This document shows positions 14,391-16,420 of a stretch of 16,420 bases of DNA, in pieces; within the stretch, counting starts at the first letter, position 1, and every line of letters begins with the position of its first letter. Below the pieces are notes generated by a model. That model did no database searches and was not told the DNA's origin. It saw only the letters and a list, made by a program, of their open reading frames with translations. This DNA comes from an uncultured Candidatus Saccharibacteria bacterium (lineage in GTDB: Bacteria; Patescibacteria; Saccharimonadia; Saccharimonadales; 2-12-FULL-41-12), in the NCBI GenBank assembly GCA_946478995.1, contig CAMLDK010000011.1, positions 1 through 16,420 of the forward strand, read 5' to 3'. Position numbers and translations under genes: made by a program.

Positions 14391-14418
14391 TTGACATTAT
14401 AGCAAAATAATGTATAAT
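14391..14418 (+). promoter_or_regulatory. Consensus-like promoter pointing into the sbcB 3' end
   Basis: TTGACA (14391-14396) and TATAAT (14413-14418) are 16 bp apart. Both hexamers are perfect sigma70-type consensus, the best in the window. The start point would be about 14425. No recognised gene follows on this strand: the transcript would run through two hairpins and then antisense to sbcB. Confidence 0.6.
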
Positions 14419-14429
14419 AACGGCCAATC

Positions 14430-14882
14430 ATGTGGGAGTTTATAATCTCAGGAGTAATACCCTTTACGGACATCCAGCTGTCATTTATGGCTACCTGGGT
14501 ATCAATTATTGTTTTTTCAATAATCATCTATATAGTCTTATCAAATTTCTATTTGATAAGCAGCTCAAAGCTCTGGCAGAATGCTTTGGGAATACAAATG
14601 GATCTCTTCGAGAAGATATTTTTTACGATCATCAAGCTCGCCAAACTTGCCGGAAGCCAGCTCGTTAAGCCGGTTGCTAAATTTAGCCAACCTGCTGTTT
14701 TCACCACCGCCCGTAAGCGCTCTTCTGCGATAGTCCTCCCAGTCCGTACGTTCCTTGTCGCTCAGGCTATCAGGATAATTTCTAGCCTTATAAAGCGGCA
14801 GCACGGTTTTCAGGCGCACATCGGCAATATCTTTGCCAAAGCTGCTAAGACTATCCGGGCTGCTAGAGCGTATATTTTTTAA
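14430..14882 (+). CDS. Doubtful ORF with hydrophobic N-terminus, after the consensus promoter
   Basis: ATG at 14430 falls about 5 nt after the predicted start point of a consensus promoter, and opens a frame of 150 codons. Residues 1-45 lie outside sbcB: MWEFIISGVIPFTDIQLSFM, then a membrane-like stretch TWVSIIVFSIIIYIVLSNFY. From 14565 on, the frame is antisense to sbcB and reads like a shadow (Ala/Lys/Arg-rich, no conserved pattern). No Shine-Dalgarno, no recognised family. It could be a small membrane protein, a gene remnant, or nothing, with the transcript acting as RNA. The hydrophobic stretch is partly produced by the AT-rich inverted repeat at 14505-14524. Confidence 0.2.
   Translation: MWEFIISGVIPFTDIQLSFMATWVSIIVFSIIIYIVLSNFYLISSSKLWQNALGIQMDLFEKIFFTIIKLAKLAGSQLVKPVAKFSQPAVFTTARKRSSAIVLPVRTFLVAQAIRIISSLIKRQHGFQAHIGNIFAKAAKTIRAARAYIF
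14505..14524. repeat. AT-rich inverted repeat with T6 loop
   Basis: ATTATTG (14505-14511), six T, CAATAAT (14518-14524): perfect 7-bp arms. It lies downstream of sbcB on the minus strand and downstream of the consensus promoter on the plus strand. With no G/C-rich stem it is a weak terminator at best. Confidence 0.4.
14537..14560. terminator. 10-bp inverted repeat just after sbcB (possible transcript end)
   Basis: CTTATCAAAT (14537-14546), loop TTCT, ATTTGATAAG (14551-14560): perfect 10-bp arms, beginning 4 bp after the sbcB stop. It could protect the sbcB 3' end or halt transcription, but it is AT-rich and no T-run follows on either strand, so the terminator call is tentative. An operator is the alternative. 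Confidence 0.35.
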
Positions 14883-16007
14883 CAGCTGTCTGTCGCTATC
14901 GCTCACAAAACCGTCATAAAGCCTGGCGTCAACATCCAGGTCAGAGACGACCATATCGGTCTGTACCCTATTTTTGTTAAGCATTTCCGCCGCCTTAAGC
15001 AGGTTGTTATAAAATTCATCGGCCTTTATTAGCTTATCTTGATTCTTTTTAATGTCTTTCAGGTCAATGTGGAGTCTTGCCTGGCTGCTTTTATCCAGAA
15101 CCGATAGAGGGGCTATGGCCGGACAGCGGTTATACTGCAGACTTTTTACCGGCAGGGGAACGAGCTTTTTTTCACGGTCATATTTCCAGAGGGCTGCCAG
15201 TTCTTCCGGTTTGAGATTTATAAAATCTTTTGGATCATACCTCAGATCGTAAACCAGCTGTCCATTGCCGCCGCTATTGGGACCGAGCGCTGAGACAACG
15301 GTTGTTTTTTCAAATTCGCCGGGATATTTGCCGCTAGCGTAGACGAATGAGTTATGCAGCCTTACGAATTCCTGGACCGTCTTCTTATGCCTGAGATTCA
15401 GAAGATACTCAAAAAGCTTTGGTTGTTTATCTTTAATAAGTTTTGCGACGGCGATAGTGGCCTTCACGTCGCTAAGGGCATCATGGGCATCTTTATGGTC
15501 AAGCTTATTTACCGACGAAAGATATTCCAAACGGTTAGTAGGCTTGCCGCTTGAATCAAAGGGCCATTTTATGCCTTCCGGCCGAAGCGCGCGGGTGATC
15601 CTGCTGATATCCAGAATGTCCCAGCGGCTGCTGCCATCCTTCCATTGCCATTCGTAAGGCTCGTAAAAGTTCCGCCAGAACAAAAACCTCATGAACTCGT
15701 CATCGAAACGCACGCTGTTAAAGCCGGTGAAAATAGTGCCGGGCTTGTTGATCTGCTCATCAAAAATATTGATAAATTCAGCTTCGCTCACACCTTCGTC
15801 TATTGTTTTCTGAGGGGTTATGCCGGTTATTAAGATCGCGTCCGGATCAGGCAGGATGTCTTCCGTAAGCTTTATCAGGATATTAAAAGGCTCGCCAATG
15901 GGTTTCAGCTCCATATCGGTCCGCTGGCCGGCGAACTGCATTATCCGGCTGGCTCTCGGGTCTACCCCGCTGGTTTCTAAGTCGTAGAAAAAAAAGCTGT
16001 CGGACAT
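14565..16007 (-). CDS. sbcB: Exodeoxyribonuclease I (SbcB/ExoI)
   Basis: A 480-aa 3'-5' single-strand DNA exonuclease of the DEDDh family, close to E. coli ExoI in length (475). All five active-site residues align with a constant offset: D9 and E11 (FYDLET), D102 (VRFDDE), H175 and D180 (AHDALSD). Family blocks are very well kept: 'LITGITPQ', 'SSRWDILDISR', 'ALRPEGIKWP', 'QPKLFEYLL'. The SH3-like and C-terminal helical regions follow, ending in a conserved-looking 'EDYRRRAL' and 'EEIHLY' segment. I start at ATG 16007, which shares one base with the obg TGA (TGATG) and has GGAG at 16013-16016, five bases upstream; a TTG one codon earlier is less likely. It acts in recombination, mismatch repair and removal of single-strand tails. 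It is translationally coupled to obg. Confidence 0.94.
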   Translation of the reverse strand: MSDSFFFYDLETSGVDPRASRIMQFAGQRTDMELKPIGEPFNILIKLTEDILPDPDAILITGITPQKTIDEGVSEAEFINIFDEQINKPGTIFTGFNSVRFDDEFMRFLFWRNFYEPYEWQWKDGSSRWDILDISRITRALRPEGIKWPFDSSGKPTNRLEYLSSVNKLDHKDAHDALSDVKATIAVAKLIKDKQPKLFEYLLNLRHKKTVQEFVRLHNSFVYASGKYPGEFEKTTVVSALGPNSGGNGQLVYDLRYDPKDFINLKPEELAALWKYDREKKLVPLPVKSLQYNRCPAIAPLSVLDKSSQARLHIDLKDIKKNQDKLIKADEFYNNLLKAAEMLNKNRVQTDMVVSDLDVDARLYDGFVSDSDRQLLKNIRSSSPDSLSSFGKDIADVRLKTVLPLYKARNYPDSLSDKERTDWEDYRRRALTGGGENSRLAKFSNRLNELASGKFGELDDRKKYLLEEIHLYSQSILPEL

Positions 16008-16420
16008 CAATACTCCAGCTCGCCAATATCGGATATCTTGATCTTATCCCCGGCTTTTATACCTTTGCGTTCCATCTCTCTTAAGATACCGGTTTTGTGC
16101 ATTATGTCCTTGAGGCGCTTTTCTCCTTCTTCATCTTCAAAATTGGTCCGGCGGGCAAAGCGCTCTATTTTAGCACCTAGAACTATAAATTCCCCCTTTG
16201 ATTTTCTAACCTGCCAGCCGCCTTCTTCTTCGGGAAGGCGAATGACCGGAATCTTTTCTTTTGCGGCTTTTTCTTTTTTACCTATTTTGGCCATAGAATT
16301 TTTCACTTCATAAAGCAATTCTTTTATACCTTGGCCGGATTGAGCGGATATGGGATGTATTTTTATTCCTTTTTTTGCCGTTTTCTTAAGCTGCTTTAGC
16401 TGTTCCTTGATTATTTCTTC
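16007..16420 (-). CDS. obg: GTPase Obg/CgtA, C-terminal part (partial)
   Basis: The gene runs off the right edge; 137 C-terminal residues are present. The frame is open to base 16420, so the real gene starts outside. The segment 'KKGIKIHPISAQSGQGIKEL' is the end of a P-loop GTPase domain with the G5 motif ISA. After a Lys-rich linker comes the OCT domain that marks Obg: 'GGWQVRKSKGEFIVLGAKIE', 'RFARRTNFEDEEGEKRLKDI', 'GILREMERKGIKAGDKIKIS', ending DIGELEY. Obg acts in late 50S subunit assembly and the stringent response. The coupled sbcB start on its stop codon makes the two an operon. Nucleotide-binding motifs G1-G4 are not visible, so the call rests on the OCT domain. Confidence 0.88.
   Translation of the reverse strand, partial: EEIIKEQLKQLKKTAKKGIKIHPISAQSGQGIKELLYEVKNSMAKIGKKEKAAKEKIPVIRLPEEEGGWQVRKSKGEFIVLGAKIERFARRTNFEDEEGEKRLKDIMHKTGILREMERKGIKAGDKIKISDIGELEY

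Larger units (their letters stand above)
14295..14564. other. AT-rich intergenic region between sbcB and uvrA
   Basis: This 270-bp region has no gene I can assign firmly. It holds the uvrA promoter, two TTATAAG repeats (14354-14360 and 14378-14384), a near-consensus plus-strand promoter (14391-14418), and two inverted repeats (14505-14524, 14537-14560). A hydrophobic frame opens at 14430. Confidence 0.6.

Noticed and set aside
1..16420. tRNA or rRNA genes
   Set aside because: I scanned the gaps on both strands and saw no cloverleaf or T-loop consensus; gaps are short apart from 7501-7733 and 14295-14564.

Overview
The window looks like chromosomal DNA of a small-genome bacterium, most likely Candidatus Saccharibacteria or a close Patescibacteria (CPR) relative. 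This is inferred from gene content, not from a marker gene. The signs are: tightly packed genes with stop/start overlaps; a Cas2-like winged-helix regulator of the PaaX type with no CRISPR array; a short UvrC (500 aa); a bL25/CTC protein; an orphan membrane-anchored peptide-binding protein beside secG; and several start codons placed just after a -10 box. TGA ends trhO, sbcB and obg at tight stop/start junctions, so the standard bacterial code applies, not the UGA=Gly code of Gracilibacteria/Absconditabacteria.

Layout. From 1 to 6936 there is a minus-strand run, in transcription order: trhO, uvrC, an SGNH hydrolase, an aminopeptidase P, a small PF04020-type membrane protein, secG, a family-5 peptide-binding protein, and the N-terminus of an FAD-linked oxidase cut by the left edge. 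The first five genes overlap or lie within 14 bp of each other and probably form one operon. From 7021 to 9518 two plus-strand genes encode the Cas2-like regulator and an MsbA/MdlB-type ABC exporter. Near-identical palindromes lie just upstream of each of them, and the exporter has a long leader that appears structured. From 9522 to 10971 rplY (minus) and a DedA protein (plus) diverge from a shared promoter region. From 10968 to 14294 uvrA is followed by a hypothetical gene, both minus. From 14565 to 16420 obg (3' part only) is followed by sbcB (exonuclease I), both minus. Between sbcB and uvrA, 14295-14564 is an AT-rich region with the best consensus promoter in the window and two inverted repeats, and no gene I can assign with confidence.

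Functional themes. UvrA and UvrC (nucleotide excision repair) and ExoI give a strong DNA-repair content, although uvrB is not in the window. Obg, bL25 and TrhO relate to the ribosome and tRNA. SecG, DedA, the PF04020 protein, the binding protein and the exporter are envelope functions. The most attractive unexplained unit is 6977-7733: the regulator, its two candidate operators, a second inverted repeat at the exporter promoter, and a folded leader RNA with small upstream ORFs and the ribosome-binding site in a hairpin loop. Together these suggest layered control of the exporter, by repressor and by leader RNA. This is inference from sequence pattern only.
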